From Carboxylicivirga mesophila (lineage in GTDB: Bacteria; Bacteroidota; Bacteroidia; Bacteroidales; Marinilabiliaceae), in contig NZ_JAGUCN010000014.1 in the NCBI RefSeq assembly GCF_018271975.1, forward strand, positions 62,001 through 126,000: a stretch of DNA of 64,000 nt, in the 5' to 3' direction. Positions 43,881 to 53,671 of this stretch are shown here, in pieces. The position numbers and the translations under genes are program-made. A model generated the notes under the pieces. It did no database searches. It was not told where the DNA came from and saw only the letters and a list, made by a program, of their open reading frames with translations. Positions within the stretch are counted from its first letter, which is position 1. The number at the start of each line of letters is the position of its first letter.

Positions 43881-44930
43881 TTATTCTTCGTATTCAAAAT
43901 AAAGCTTGTAGAACTTCAGCCCACGTTGAGAGTCAAATCCTTTTTCCATGTACTGGCGCTTTCCGTGCACATACACATGGAAGTTCTTATCGAGTTTCAG
44001 TACCGATTTAAAATGCTTCTTCTCCGACTTAACGGCATCTTTGGAGATATCAAAACTATCCTGCAGAGGCATGCTCTTTTCCGATTCAAAAAAGGTTTTA
44101 TAATCCTGAAAAGCATCCACTACTTCGGGTTGACGAATCACTTCCTTTTCAAACTCTTTCTCATCAAAAGCAGCATGTTTACTAAAATAATCCATCGAAC
44201 GGTTGAGTAAATCTACCTGATCGGGACGCTCCACTTCGTTTTCCTCATTAAACACCTCATCCACAAAACCTTTGCACATTTGCAGGTAATTATTGGTGAA
44301 GTAGTAGTTATCCTCACGCGGCTTTAAACCCAGGAAGTCATCTTTCCAGAAATGTGCCTCGTTGCCTTTATTGATATTGTCAACTGAGCAAATTTTGTAG
44401 CCCATACTCTTTTCGGTATTAAATACCAGGCAGCCCTTATCCAGTCTTTTAATATTAATTCCCTCTTGCGCACCTAACTCAAAGTTATTATCGCGCAGCA
44501 TCACCTTTAAGAAGGTATCTTTATTCTCAGATTTAAAAATACCAAGCGCGTCTACTATCTCGCCATCCACCACACAATTATTAAATAAAACCATGTAGAA
44601 TTCACCCCCTTTTATCTTTGGGTGATTGGATTGCTCATACAGATGATTGGCGATGGCAATTGAGTTATCGTAAAACGAGGCAGGATTATTAAAAATGGTA
44701 TCCACAAGGCCAAACATCAGGTTTTGTTCTACTCCATCGTCGTGATGAAAATTGAAATAAGCCTCTGTCTTAAAAGGTTTAAAGAAGTATTGCTTTAGTA
44801 CATCAATCACCATCTCATCATCGTGCAGCTGCAACTCACCTTTTGAAAAACGTAGCTCCTCGGCTTCAGCGCGGCAGCCAATATGATGCACTACAATGTG
44901 TTGAATGGTTGTTTGTGTAAAGTCAATCAT
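43881..44930 (-). CDS. Nucleoid-associated protein (YejK/NdpA family)
   Basis: This 349-residue protein matches the 37-kDa nucleoid-associated family: IQHIVVHHIG near the N-terminus, a middle with FYMVLFNNCVVDGE and GLKPREDNYYFTNNYLQMCKGFV, and a helical C-terminal region. E. coli YejK binds nucleoid DNA; the exact role is unclear. It is monocistronic. Confidence 0.87.
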   Translation of the reverse strand: MIDFTQTTIQHIVVHHIGCRAEAEELRFSKGELQLHDDEMVIDVLKQYFFKPFKTEAYFNFHHDDGVEQNLMFGLVDTIFNNPASFYDNSIAIANHLYEQSNHPKIKGGEFYMVLFNNCVVDGEIVDALGIFKSENKDTFLKVMLRDNNFELGAQEGINIKRLDKGCLVFNTEKSMGYKICSVDNINKGNEAHFWKDDFLGLKPREDNYYFTNNYLQMCKGFVDEVFNEENEVERPDQVDLLNRSMDYFSKHAAFDEKEFEKEVIRQPEVVDAFQDYKTFFESEKSMPLQDSFDISKDAVKSEKKHFKSVLKLDKNFHVYVHGKRQYMEKGFDSQRGLKFYKLYFEYEE

Positions 44931-45020
44931 CTTCCTTAAATTTATTCGTTTCGATTATTTCGGCTCACGAAAATAGTATTTTTCAGAGTTATTCTTGGTT
45001 GATTATTTGATTTTAAACTC

Positions 45021-45059
45021 AAAAAAAACAGCTGCAATAACTCAAATTATTGCAGCTGT
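45021..45059 (-). terminator. Terminator after the hypothetical gene at 45082-45408
   Basis: ACAGCTGCAATAA and TTATTGCAGCTGT form a perfect 13-bp stem with a 6-nt loop. The A-run at 45021-45027 gives a T-run on the minus strand. Confidence 0.9.
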
Positions 45060-45081
45060 AACCGTCCATGAAAAGTTAACC

Positions 45082-45408
45082 TCAACTAAGTCTGCAGTGC
45101 TTTGCATACCACGAAACCGGATGCTCGGCACCTGCAATTAGTTCTTGTAAAATCTTCTTGTCATCCCACTGGCTTTCAAAGCTACAGGATTGATCCAATG
45201 CTTTTGTTAATAACAGCCACTCCTCAACCATTAGCTGATTGAGCTGCCCTTCAAACTCTTTCATAATCTTCAGACAGCAAGTGTCAATCATGTGAATTTT
45301 AGGTTCTTCCCGTTGTAAAGAACTACGCGTAGTGTACAAATGATCATCGATGCGAATGAATTCATTTTCGTCTAACATAGCGGTGAATGTGAAACTGACT
45401 TGTGACAT
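45082..45408 (-). CDS. Hypothetical protein with a strong Shine-Dalgarno sequence
   Basis: This 108-residue soluble protein has a beta-rich start (QVSFTFTAML) and a helical middle with a Cys pair (DTCCLKIM). I do not recognise it. Its start is preceded by AAAAGGAGG (45415-45423) six bases before the ATG, a full Shine-Dalgarno, which is uncommon in Bacteroidota. It is followed by a strong terminator, so it is a small independent unit. Confidence 0.7.
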   Translation of the reverse strand: MSQVSFTFTAMLDENEFIRIDDHLYTTRSSLQREEPKIHMIDTCCLKIMKEFEGQLNQLMVEEWLLLTKALDQSCSFESQWDDKKILQELIAGAEHPVSWYAKHCRLS

Positions 45409-45414
45409 GGTAAA

Positions 45415-45423
45415 CCTCCTTTT
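45415..45423 (-). promoter_or_regulatory. Canonical ribosome-binding site
   Basis: AAAAGGAGG on the minus strand, spaced 6 nt from the ATG at 45408. Most genes in this window lack such a site. Confidence 0.8.
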
Positions 45424-45598
45424 AGTTTAGGTACAAGCAAATTACGACATCAATGCAATGAAGTAAAGACAGATAGGATTAATTAAAGCAATTTATCTTC
45501 ATTCTAAATAGATAAAATTGTCGTTAATTAAAGAATGATATTCAATATAGAAAAGCCCTACAGATTTTCTTCTTACTTTTATACACAAAGAATCTAAC

Positions 45599-48598
45599 AT
45601 GCGTCATATATTTTCACTCCTTATACTCTTACTTTTTGCCACTCATCTCAAAGCCCAGTATTATAGCTCGGGGGCTGACCCTGCCAATGTCAAATGGCGA
45701 CAGCTGCGCTCCGAATCATTCAGAGTTGTTTACCCAGAGGAGTTTGAGCAGGAAGCCAAGCGCTTTATTGCCATCATGGACTCGCTATATACCTACGGTG
45801 GTTATACTTTAGATCATACACCCAAACCAATTGATGTGCTGATTCACTCGCGTTCGGCCTACTCCAATGGCTTCGTATCCTGGGCCCCCAAACGCATCGA
45901 AATTTACTCAACCCCTCACCAGGATATGATTGCTCAGGACTGGTTGACTCAACTGGCTATTCATGAATTCAGGCACGTAGTACAAATCGATAAGCTGAAC
46001 AAAGGCTTTACCAAGGTTTTGACAATTCCCTTTGGCCAGCAAGCCATTGGTGCAGTGCTTGGCTTATATGCTCCCCTATGGTTTTTAGAAGGAGATGCTA
46101 CACTTACTGAAACTACCTTATCTGAGTCGGGCCGTGGACGTCGTCCTTCATTCGAACAGGAGTTACGGGCGCAGTTGCTTGAAAAAGAGATTTATCATTA
46201 CGATAAAGCTTATTTTGGTTCCTATAAAAACTATGTGCCCAATCATTACAACATGGGCTACCTGCTAACTGCCGGTGCACGCCATAAGTACGGCGCCGAC
46301 GTGTGGGAACGGGCTTTGGATGAAGCAGGACGTAAAAGCTGGTCGGTAACGCCTTTTAACCGGGGGATAAAATCAGTGACCGGCAAAAACAAAGTTCCGC
46401 TTTACAATGAGGTGTTTAGTGATTGGCAGAATAGGTGGCAATGGCAGTTTGATAGCCTTAACTACTCACCTGTTCGTTATATTAGCAAAAGGGATACGCG
46501 CTACAAAAACTACCGCTACCCCACTCCCATTGACAGTATGCACCTGCTGGCCGAAATCAATGGACCCGGCGAGTTAAATCATTTTGCCAGAATTAATATC
46601 GAAACAGGCGAAGAGGAGAAACTACTGATAACAGGCAGTCGAGAAAGGGAGCCATTCTCTTATGCCAATAACCTAATTGCCTGGACCGAGCTGGAGCAGC
46701 ATCCAAGGTGGAATAATCAGTATTTTACCGTCATTCGCACCCTGGATTTAAGCACCAACAAACAAACCAAAATCACCTCTCAATCGCGCTACAAGGCACC
46801 AACCCTGTCGCCCGATGGCAGTACCATTGCCGTGGTTCATACTTCGTATAGCAATGAATACAGCCTTCATCTGCTAGATACAAAGACTGGCAATCTTATT
46901 AGAGAGATAAAAAACCCTGATGATGCCTACCCATTAACACCAGCCTGGAATGAGAGCGGCAACCAACTGGTGATGGTTATACTCAATAGTAAAGGTAAAA
47001 AGTTAGTGACGCTATCGCTTGATGATGAGCAATGGACTGACATCACTCAGCCCGCTTATACTGAAATACGATTCCCGAAATGGAAAGGCCAGCACATCTA
47101 TTTCAGTGGTTCATATAATGGCATCGAAAACATCTATCGTATTGGTATCAATGGTGAAAACCTCGAAAAACTAACTGAGTCGAGATTTGGTGCTGCTTAC
47201 GCAACTATTGATAGTGATAATACCATCTACTTCCAGGACTATACATCGGATGGTTACCTCATTGCTTCGGCACCACTCAAGCAACTGCAGCCAAGCAGCG
47301 AAACAGCTCAACAACTACCGGTTGAACCCTATATCAAGAAGCTCCAGCAGGATGAAAAGGGTTTGCCACAGCTCGATTCGCTTAAGACCAGCCATTATCA
47401 ATCTAAGAAATACTCTAAATGGAACCTGTTTAATTTCCACAGCTGGGCACCTTTATATATGAATGTGAATGATGCCGAACTATCAACAGGTGCCAGTATT
47501 CTGTCGCAAAACCTGTTGGGCACCACCTTTACCTCCTTTGGCTACAATGCCGATAAACAGTTTTCGCGTGAGAAGTTCAGGTTTAACCTGTCTTATCAGG
47601 CCTGGTGGCCGGTTTTTGAGCTAGATATCCGACTGGGTAATGAAGCCGTTGAGGGCATGTACCTGAATGATGTTGAATACTACATCAATAGCTTTGATGC
47701 CAAGCCTAATCATGCCCTAATCGATTTGGAGATGAAGCTGCCGCTTAACTTCACAAGAGGTAAATACCTAAGACGTGTAGAACCATCCCTTGGAATGTCG
47801 TACCAACATTCGGCTGATTTTGATTACACACGTTACTACCTGGAATTGGATGATAATGGCGAACCCGTTGTGGAAGACGGCAAATATGTGGTGGATTACA
47901 CTGAGCAACGCAACTACCAGGGCATTGACATTAAATCGGTTGATTACAGCCTGTTTGCCTATAACCTGCTACGCACAACCCAACGTGATGTGGCTACCCG
48001 CTGGGGGCAAGTCATTGAGTTAAATTATAGGCACACACCAATGGATGGTTGGAACTACGGAAGCATTCTAGGCTTGCATACCCGCTTATATTTTCCGGGT
48101 ATCGGGCGTCACCATGCCATCCGAATCGACAATGGCTGGCAACAAAAAACGAAGGGTGATGCCAATGGGCAAATGGGCAATTACAATAGCTACCGGATGT
48201 ATAGCGACTATCTGAACTTCCCGCGTGGCATTGACCGCTTCTACAACGATGAACTATACTCTTTCAAGGGCGATTATATGATGCCGGTACTCAATCCCGA
48301 TTTAAACATACCGGGGGTACTATACCTGAAGCGGATCACCGCCAACCTGTTCTATGATTATGCCCATGCTACGCAACGCTTGCAAATGGCTGAAACCGCT
48401 CAATGGATAACACAGACGGCATCAGTCAGTTCGTTCGGAACCGAGATACGAGGTGAGTTGCACCCCTTCCGGTTTGTATTCCCCATCACCGTAGGTTACC
48501 GTTATGCGCACCTACCCGATACAAGTAATAACCATCACGAATTTTTACTATCCATGGGCTTGTCGGGCTTAGTGGTAGGTAAGCAAGCTAACAGATGA
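45599..48598 (+). CDS. HExxH metalloprotease-like, TolB-propeller, outer-membrane barrel protein
   Basis: This 999-residue protein has a signal peptide (cut near LKAQ). Residues about 30-290 form a gluzincin-like (peptidase MA) domain with HEFRH (His122, His126) and a downstream WFLEGDA (Glu164), the zinc ligands. Residues about 300-590 are WD40/TolB-like blades (APTLSPDGSTIAVVH). The last ~370 residues (WNLFNFHSWAPLYM to the end) are alternating amphipathic strands of a surface-antigen-like barrel. It likely sits in the outer membrane with the protease and propeller in the periplasm. Function unknown; no neighbour explains it. Confidence 0.82.
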   Translation: MRHIFSLLILLLFATHLKAQYYSSGADPANVKWRQLRSESFRVVYPEEFEQEAKRFIAIMDSLYTYGGYTLDHTPKPIDVLIHSRSAYSNGFVSWAPKRIEIYSTPHQDMIAQDWLTQLAIHEFRHVVQIDKLNKGFTKVLTIPFGQQAIGAVLGLYAPLWFLEGDATLTETTLSESGRGRRPSFEQELRAQLLEKEIYHYDKAYFGSYKNYVPNHYNMGYLLTAGARHKYGADVWERALDEAGRKSWSVTPFNRGIKSVTGKNKVPLYNEVFSDWQNRWQWQFDSLNYSPVRYISKRDTRYKNYRYPTPIDSMHLLAEINGPGELNHFARINIETGEEEKLLITGSREREPFSYANNLIAWTELEQHPRWNNQYFTVIRTLDLSTNKQTKITSQSRYKAPTLSPDGSTIAVVHTSYSNEYSLHLLDTKTGNLIREIKNPDDAYPLTPAWNESGNQLVMVILNSKGKKLVTLSLDDEQWTDITQPAYTEIRFPKWKGQHIYFSGSYNGIENIYRIGINGENLEKLTESRFGAAYATIDSDNTIYFQDYTSDGYLIASAPLKQLQPSSETAQQLPVEPYIKKLQQDEKGLPQLDSLKTSHYQSKKYSKWNLFNFHSWAPLYMNVNDAELSTGASILSQNLLGTTFTSFGYNADKQFSREKFRFNLSYQAWWPVFELDIRLGNEAVEGMYLNDVEYYINSFDAKPNHALIDLEMKLPLNFTRGKYLRRVEPSLGMSYQHSADFDYTRYYLELDDNGEPVVEDGKYVVDYTEQRNYQGIDIKSVDYSLFAYNLLRTTQRDVATRWGQVIELNYRHTPMDGWNYGSILGLHTRLYFPGIGRHHAIRIDNGWQQKTKGDANGQMGNYNSYRMYSDYLNFPRGIDRFYNDELYSFKGDYMMPVLNPDLNIPGVLYLKRITANLFYDYAHATQRLQMAETAQWITQTASVSSFGTEIRGELHPFRFVFPITVGYRYAHLPDTSNNHHEFLLSMGLSGLVVGKQANR

Positions 48599-48770
48599 AA
48601 ATAACAACACACAGTCACCTACTGCAGAGCCATTTACAAGCTCTCAAAGCCTATAAAAAAACTTAAAATTTGTTTATAAACAGTTGATATATCAAACCTT
48701 TAATATATTCTTGCGTAACAAAACACCGGGACCAGGAGAATTAATCTGAATAGTAACGAATAGTTGACAG

Positions 48771-50057
48771 ATGAGATACAGTTTGGAAGCGTATGTGGGG
48801 TTTATCATTTTTACTGTTCTAATAGACTTTTTACTTCATCGTTTAGTACACAATGATGACGAGAAACAGATTGGTCATTTTGCATTTCCATTAGGCACTT
48901 TCTGGTTTTACAGCGTACCCACTTTCTTCATCATGTCATTTTCGGGCATTTTCGCAACCATTAAAACAGTTGAAAGTCCGCAAATATATGTCACCTTTCA
49001 GTGGTTGCTGGTGGCTTATCTATCCATCTATTTACCGAAACTCTTTTATTATCTTGGCTATCAAATCACACATAGCGCCATCAGGGTAAAAAGTAAATTC
49101 TCCAGCGATGGTAAGATCAAGAAGATGAACGACGGGCGTTATCCCACTATATCACGTAAGAAATTCTTAAGCCAGGTGGGTATTTTTATGGCTTCTGCAC
49201 CTTTCATATCTCTTATGTTTGGAGTCATGAAAGGACGCTTCGCTTTTAGCAAACGCTATACAAAATTGTCATTCCCCAACCTGCCTGAAGCATTTGATGG
49301 ATTAAAGATTGTTCAGATATCGGACCTGCATCTGGGCAGTTTGAATGCCAACTACAAAGAGATGGAGGAAGCCGTGCGCTTAATCAATGATGAGCATCCC
49401 GATTTAGTATGTTTCACAGGCGACCTGGTGAATAACTTTTACGAAGAAACCATTGGTTGGGAGAAGGTATTCTCAAAGCTACAAGCCCGCATGGGCAAGT
49501 TCTCCATACTTGGCAACCACGATTATGGCGATTACTCTAAGTGGCCATCTCAACAGGATAAAACAGATAACCTGAATAATATCAAAGGAGCGCATATGCG
49601 CCTGGGCTTTAACCTGCTCAATAATCAGTCGCAGGTACTTGAAAGTAATGGGGACAAGATAGTGATAACCGGTGTTGAAAACTGGGGTCACCCGCCGTTT
49701 CCACAGTATGGCGATTTAAAGAAAGCCTCGAAGGGTGTAGAGGATATTCCGTTTAAGCTGCTACTTTCGCACGACCCGGACCATTGGGATGCCGAAGTAA
49801 AAAAAGACTACGATTACGACCTGACGCTGGCCGGCCACACGCACGGCATGCAATTCGGCATTGAGTTTAAGAATTTTCAGTGGAGCCCGGCCAAATACAA
49901 ATTCCGTCGATGGGCCGGTTTATATAACGAGGGCAACCAATACCTCTATGTCAATCGCGGATTGGGCTACCTGGGAATGCCTGCCCGTGTTGGAATGCCA
50001 CCAGAGATTACCATTATTGAGCTCACTCGCGGGCCATTAGGTACTGAGCCAATGTAA
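48771..50057 (+). CDS. Membrane metallophosphoesterase (YkuE-like)
   Basis: This 428-residue protein has four N-terminal membrane segments (about residues 5-22, 42-62, 70-95 and 133-150) and a calcineurin-like domain with QISDLHLGSL, FTGDLVNNF, LGNHDYGDY, LLLSHDPDHW and LAGHTHGMQ. All metal ligands are present. Such proteins hydrolyse phosphodiesters or lipid-linked phosphates at the membrane; the substrate is not shown. Confidence 0.9.
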   Translation: MRYSLEAYVGFIIFTVLIDFLLHRLVHNDDEKQIGHFAFPLGTFWFYSVPTFFIMSFSGIFATIKTVESPQIYVTFQWLLVAYLSIYLPKLFYYLGYQITHSAIRVKSKFSSDGKIKKMNDGRYPTISRKKFLSQVGIFMASAPFISLMFGVMKGRFAFSKRYTKLSFPNLPEAFDGLKIVQISDLHLGSLNANYKEMEEAVRLINDEHPDLVCFTGDLVNNFYEETIGWEKVFSKLQARMGKFSILGNHDYGDYSKWPSQQDKTDNLNNIKGAHMRLGFNLLNNQSQVLESNGDKIVITGVENWGHPPFPQYGDLKKASKGVEDIPFKLLLSHDPDHWDAEVKKDYDYDLTLAGHTHGMQFGIEFKNFQWSPAKYKFRRWAGLYNEGNQYLYVNRGLGYLGMPARVGMPPEITIIELTRGPLGTEPM

Positions 50058-50230
50058 TTCTTTTGTGGAGTTGCTTAATTGTGACCGTGTTGAAAAGTTT
50101 AAAAGTTGATTGTTTATTACGAAAGCAATACAACCGGAAAATTCCTCTAGTATTCTGCACAGTAGGATTCAATAATTTCTCAACTCCTCTACTTTCAACT
50201 CTAAACTCAGCTCAGGCAACTCAAAACCCA

Positions 50231-50647
50231 TTACGATGTTTCCTCTTCATTCATTTGTGTAAACACCTCATCAACCGGCTCCCACAATTCAATTTTATTA
50301 TTCTCCGGATCGAGGATATGCACAAACTTGCCGTAGTCGTAGGTCTCAATCTCATCGCAAATTGTCACACCGGCTTGCCTTAGTTCTTCCACCAATGCTT
50401 CAATATTCTCCACTCTGAAATTGACCATAAAAGGCTTTGCCGAAGGCTCAAAGTACTTAGTATCTTCCTCCATGGGACTCCATTGCAGATAGGCTTTCTT
50501 TTCAGGCTTATCCGCCTCTCTGAACTCAAACAGTGCACCATATTCGTTGGTGGCTAAACCCAGATTTTGGCTATACCATGCCCGCATATCTGCCGGACTT
50601 TTACACTTGAAAAAAATACCCCCTACTCCTGTTACCTTCTTACTCAT
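50231..50647 (-). CDS. VOC-superfamily protein (glyoxalase/bleomycin-resistance fold)
   Basis: This 138-residue protein has the paired beta-alpha-beta-beta-beta VOC fold: KVTGVGGIFFKCKSPADMRAWY, then VNFRVENIEALVEELRQAG and FVHILDPENNKIELWEP. The conserved Glu near the end is a likely metal ligand. The activity is unknown. It is a stand-alone gene. Confidence 0.9.
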   Translation of the reverse strand: MSKKVTGVGGIFFKCKSPADMRAWYSQNLGLATNEYGALFEFREADKPEKKAYLQWSPMEEDTKYFEPSAKPFMVNFRVENIEALVEELRQAGVTICDEIETYDYGKFVHILDPENNKIELWEPVDEVFTQMNEEETS

Positions 50648-50699
50648 AGCTTATTAATTAAAGTTTGAGTAAAAAGATAATGAGAAACTCCCTTAAAGT

Positions 50700-51563
50700 C
50701 TAATGATTAAGCCATTGTTGCAGGGCATCAAACTGTTGAAGCATATATTCATACCCTACCTGATAAAGGACATCCAGCTTTTGCGGATTATTTTCAATGC
50801 GTGACACGGGCATTGGCTCCTGTGGTCGGATGATAAACACCCGGCCTTCCTTCTCAAGCCGGTCCAGCTCATCGAGGGTGTGGTTATACCGCTCAGCTCT
50901 TGATAAGATAGCCTCCACTAGATTCGGGTAGTTTCGGTAAGCCATTCTCATCAACCACTGCCCTTTTGGCGGATGCTTACGATAATCATTATCGCGGGTG
51001 AGCACCACTACGGCACGTTCATTACCATCCTTAAGCGCTCGTGCAATGGGAATGGAGTCAGCCAATCCGCCATCCATATACGATTGCTCATTAAGCCGGG
51101 CTATCTTCGATACAAAAGGCAGGCTCGATGAAGCGGTAATAGCAGCAAGCAACTGCTGACGGTTCATGGTTTTTGTTGACAAATACTCTGCTTTGCCACT
51201 TAATACGTTAGTGACACCGACCATAAACTCGGTAGATGTATTAAAAAAAGTAGTATAATCAAAAGGCACCAATCTGTTTGGCACCTCACCATACACAAAA
51301 TCCCAATCAAACAGGTTGCCTTTTTTGAGTAGATTACCCCAACTCATATAGCGAGGATCGGCCGTATATTTCAGATTTACCTCCTTATTACGCCCAAATT
51401 GTTTGGACACATACGAAATGCCATAGGCAGCCCCAGCTGATACACCAATCACATACGGAAATTCTATTCGACTGGCCAACAAGGCATCCAGCACACCAGA
51501 TGTATACATACCCCTGAAGCCGCCACCTTCAAGCACCAATGCCGTTTTGCTTAAATTAGTCAT
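50700..51563 (-). CDS. Patatin-like phospholipase
   Basis: Starting at ATG 51563 gives 287 residues; a GTG two codons earlier overlaps the previous stop. It has the oxyanion motif EGGGFRGMYTSG, the nucleophile in GVSAGAAYG and the dyad Asp in DGGLADS. It should be a lipid acyl hydrolase of the YjjU type. It is translationally close to the upstream AsmA-like gene (5 bp between stop and ATG), which may link it to envelope lipids. Confidence 0.92.
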   Translation of the reverse strand: MTNLSKTALVLEGGGFRGMYTSGVLDALLASRIEFPYVIGVSAGAAYGISYVSKQFGRNKEVNLKYTADPRYMSWGNLLKKGNLFDWDFVYGEVPNRLVPFDYTTFFNTSTEFMVGVTNVLSGKAEYLSTKTMNRQQLLAAITASSSLPFVSKIARLNEQSYMDGGLADSIPIARALKDGNERAVVVLTRDNDYRKHPPKGQWLMRMAYRNYPNLVEAILSRAERYNHTLDELDRLEKEGRVFIIRPQEPMPVSRIENNPQKLDVLYQVGYEYMLQQFDALQQWLNH

Positions 51564-51568
51564 TTGCA

Positions 51569-52840
51569 CTAGTACCTGAGGCCTTTTATTACCGGACGCG
51601 ACACAGGACCGGTCATCTCCAATATAATAGCATCACCATTACGTGGTAATGATTGCATGGTCATTAATTCAAAGGTAGATAAGCCATTTTGAATTCCAGG
51701 GGCCAGGTTGCTGACGATCAGTGTCGCTGATTCGATCTGCGATGCACCTGGAGCCTCAGAGCTGACATTTACTTTGGCATTGAGATCAATATCCATGAAG
51801 GATGACTGTAGCTCAGAATCGGTAATGGTTAGCCAATCATTAGCTAATACAGAGTTGATGGCCAGTTTGCCCACTGTAATTTTATCCATCTTCAGGCCTA
51901 ACAGGGCTGTTTGCGCCTCCAGCTGGGCTCGCTTAGTCCCGGCGTATTCTACACTTAAGTTTTCGAGCAGAATATGACTCGATTGTGATTGAACGCTAGG
52001 GGTACTGCCACTATAATCAACCACAGCATCCGATTTGATTGATAGTTTATCTAACGAGAATTTTCCATTGGTTGTAGCATCGCCCCAGGTCATACCATTT
52101 TGTTTCAGCTTTAAATTAAATGATGACTCAGCTTTCTTAGCCTTGGCATTGGTGAGCCCCTCGCCCACGTAGTTTAGCACACCGCTGGACTGGCAATCGA
52201 GCCAATCGGCATCCAGGTTAAATTTAACCAGCTTTAATTGCGACTGCAGGGGCTGTAACTCACATTCAATACTCAGCTCATTAAACTGATTAACATCCTT
52301 AATTTGTTCAGGGTTAAAACCCAAAGCATGCAACCAGGGCGTCTGCCCCAGTGTAACATCTTTGGCCTGCACCCGCAAACGTTGATTAACCGATGGAAAG
52401 GCCGTTTGAATGGTTTGTATATCTGCTTTATTGATAGCTCCGTTAAAATCAATAAATAAATGCCCCAACAACAGCTCTCCACCTGCCTCATCAATACCAA
52501 CACGCAGGTTATCAACCTTTAGTTTTAGGGCCTTTAGTTCATCTACTTTCTTTCCGTTCAGCAGACGAATGGCTTCGTTGTAAGGCATATCCAGCACCAC
52601 CTTTTCGCCTTGAGCCAGCTCCTGACCTTCCACAGTGGTTACCTGCAGCCCCTTCAATTGAAGTTTTGATAATAATGGGTTGACTTTAACATGGTCAAAC
52701 TTAACCACTAGCCTGTCGTTCACACTCTTTGATAGTAGCAGTATCCTGTCTTCAATCTTTTTAGATAAAATATTGCCATACACCCAATTGCCGGTAAAAA
52801 CAAGGATAAGCAGTGCTATCAGAATCAGCAGCTTCTTCAT
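51569..52840 (-). CDS. AsmA/DUF748-like membrane-anchored protein
   Basis: Using ATG 52840 gives 423 residues with one N-terminal membrane helix (KKLLILIALLILVFTGNWVY) and a long beta-rich region with repeats typical of AsmA-like proteins (VNPLLSKLQLKGLQV, DLNAKVNVSSEA). The C-terminus MTGPVSRPVIKGL is typical of the family. AsmA-like proteins are thought to move phospholipids between membranes. It is coupled to the patatin gene. Confidence 0.72.
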   Translation of the reverse strand: MKKLLILIALLILVFTGNWVYGNILSKKIEDRILLLSKSVNDRLVVKFDHVKVNPLLSKLQLKGLQVTTVEGQELAQGEKVVLDMPYNEAIRLLNGKKVDELKALKLKVDNLRVGIDEAGGELLLGHLFIDFNGAINKADIQTIQTAFPSVNQRLRVQAKDVTLGQTPWLHALGFNPEQIKDVNQFNELSIECELQPLQSQLKLVKFNLDADWLDCQSSGVLNYVGEGLTNAKAKKAESSFNLKLKQNGMTWGDATTNGKFSLDKLSIKSDAVVDYSGSTPSVQSQSSHILLENLSVEYAGTKRAQLEAQTALLGLKMDKITVGKLAINSVLANDWLTITDSELQSSFMDIDLNAKVNVSSEAPGASQIESATLIVSNLAPGIQNGLSTFELMTMQSLPRNGDAIILEMTGPVSRPVIKGLRY

Positions 52841-52978
52841 CATAAGTAATACGTTAAGCATTAGAAAGTTTTAAAATTAGAAAAAAGCCATTGTAATCAA
52901 TGAGATATCACAATTGATTTACATATCCCCCTTATTTTTTAACCATGATTAACGTTTAACCGCCACTTCAGTCCCTAT

Positions 52979-53665
52979 TTAGTTAATATACACCGTAAGG
53001 CCTAAGGCCAAAGTTAGTGCCATATGAGGTTTAACGTACTGGGTTCTGATAGCTTCCAGCAGATAAGCATCTAAGGCAGATAATTCGGCATATACGCCCA
53101 TCCCTTTTATCTGCTTATTTGGCTTCAGATTAACATATAATTCGCCACCTACAAAGGGTGCAGAATGCACTTTATTCTGAAAATAGTATTCATCCGGATA
53201 GTATTCGGGCAATGAACGAAAGGTATTGTTAGTGTTGCCCCAGTTGATGGACAAGCCAGCATAAGGTCTAAAGTATTTCAACAAAGGCTGGCGGCTTAGG
53301 TAAAAACTGTTTTTAACCGATACACTCAGAACCCGGTTTTGGCTGCCTCCAAAACTCTCACTCAGATAGCCAACAAATAATACTGGTTGATAGGTTGGAG
53401 ATACTTCATAGCCAAAGCCCGCTGACATAAAGCCTATACCCCCGGCATACTGCAGTTTATATTGAGATGGGATGTACCATAAACGGTCTTTGTCATTATG
53501 CTCTTTTTCATGATTTGCTGCATTGGTAACGGGTGCATCACTAACTGCATCGCCACGCCTCACTGCCTTATTCAGTTGCTCTTGCGATTCGGCAAAAAAA
53601 GCATGAAGCAGCAACATACCAATCAGTATTGCTCGGTCTGCAACATGTCTCAAGATAGATTCCAT
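52979..53665 (-). CDS. Outer-membrane beta-barrel-like hypothetical protein
   Basis: This 228-residue protein has a signal peptide (cut near FAES) and alternating beta strands (LQYAGGIGFMSAGFGYEV, LSVSVKNSFYLS) ending in LALGLTVYIN, consistent with a small barrel. No precise family. It starts 6 bp after a metallophosphoesterase lipoprotein gene, so they are one operon. Confidence 0.65.
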   Translation of the reverse strand: MESILRHVADRAILIGMLLLHAFFAESQEQLNKAVRRGDAVSDAPVTNAANHEKEHNDKDRLWYIPSQYKLQYAGGIGFMSAGFGYEVSPTYQPVLFVGYLSESFGGSQNRVLSVSVKNSFYLSRQPLLKYFRPYAGLSINWGNTNNTFRSLPEYYPDEYYFQNKVHSAPFVGGELYVNLKPNKQIKGMGVYAELSALDAYLLEAIRTQYVKPHMALTLALGLTVYIN

Positions 53666-53671
53666 ATCGTT

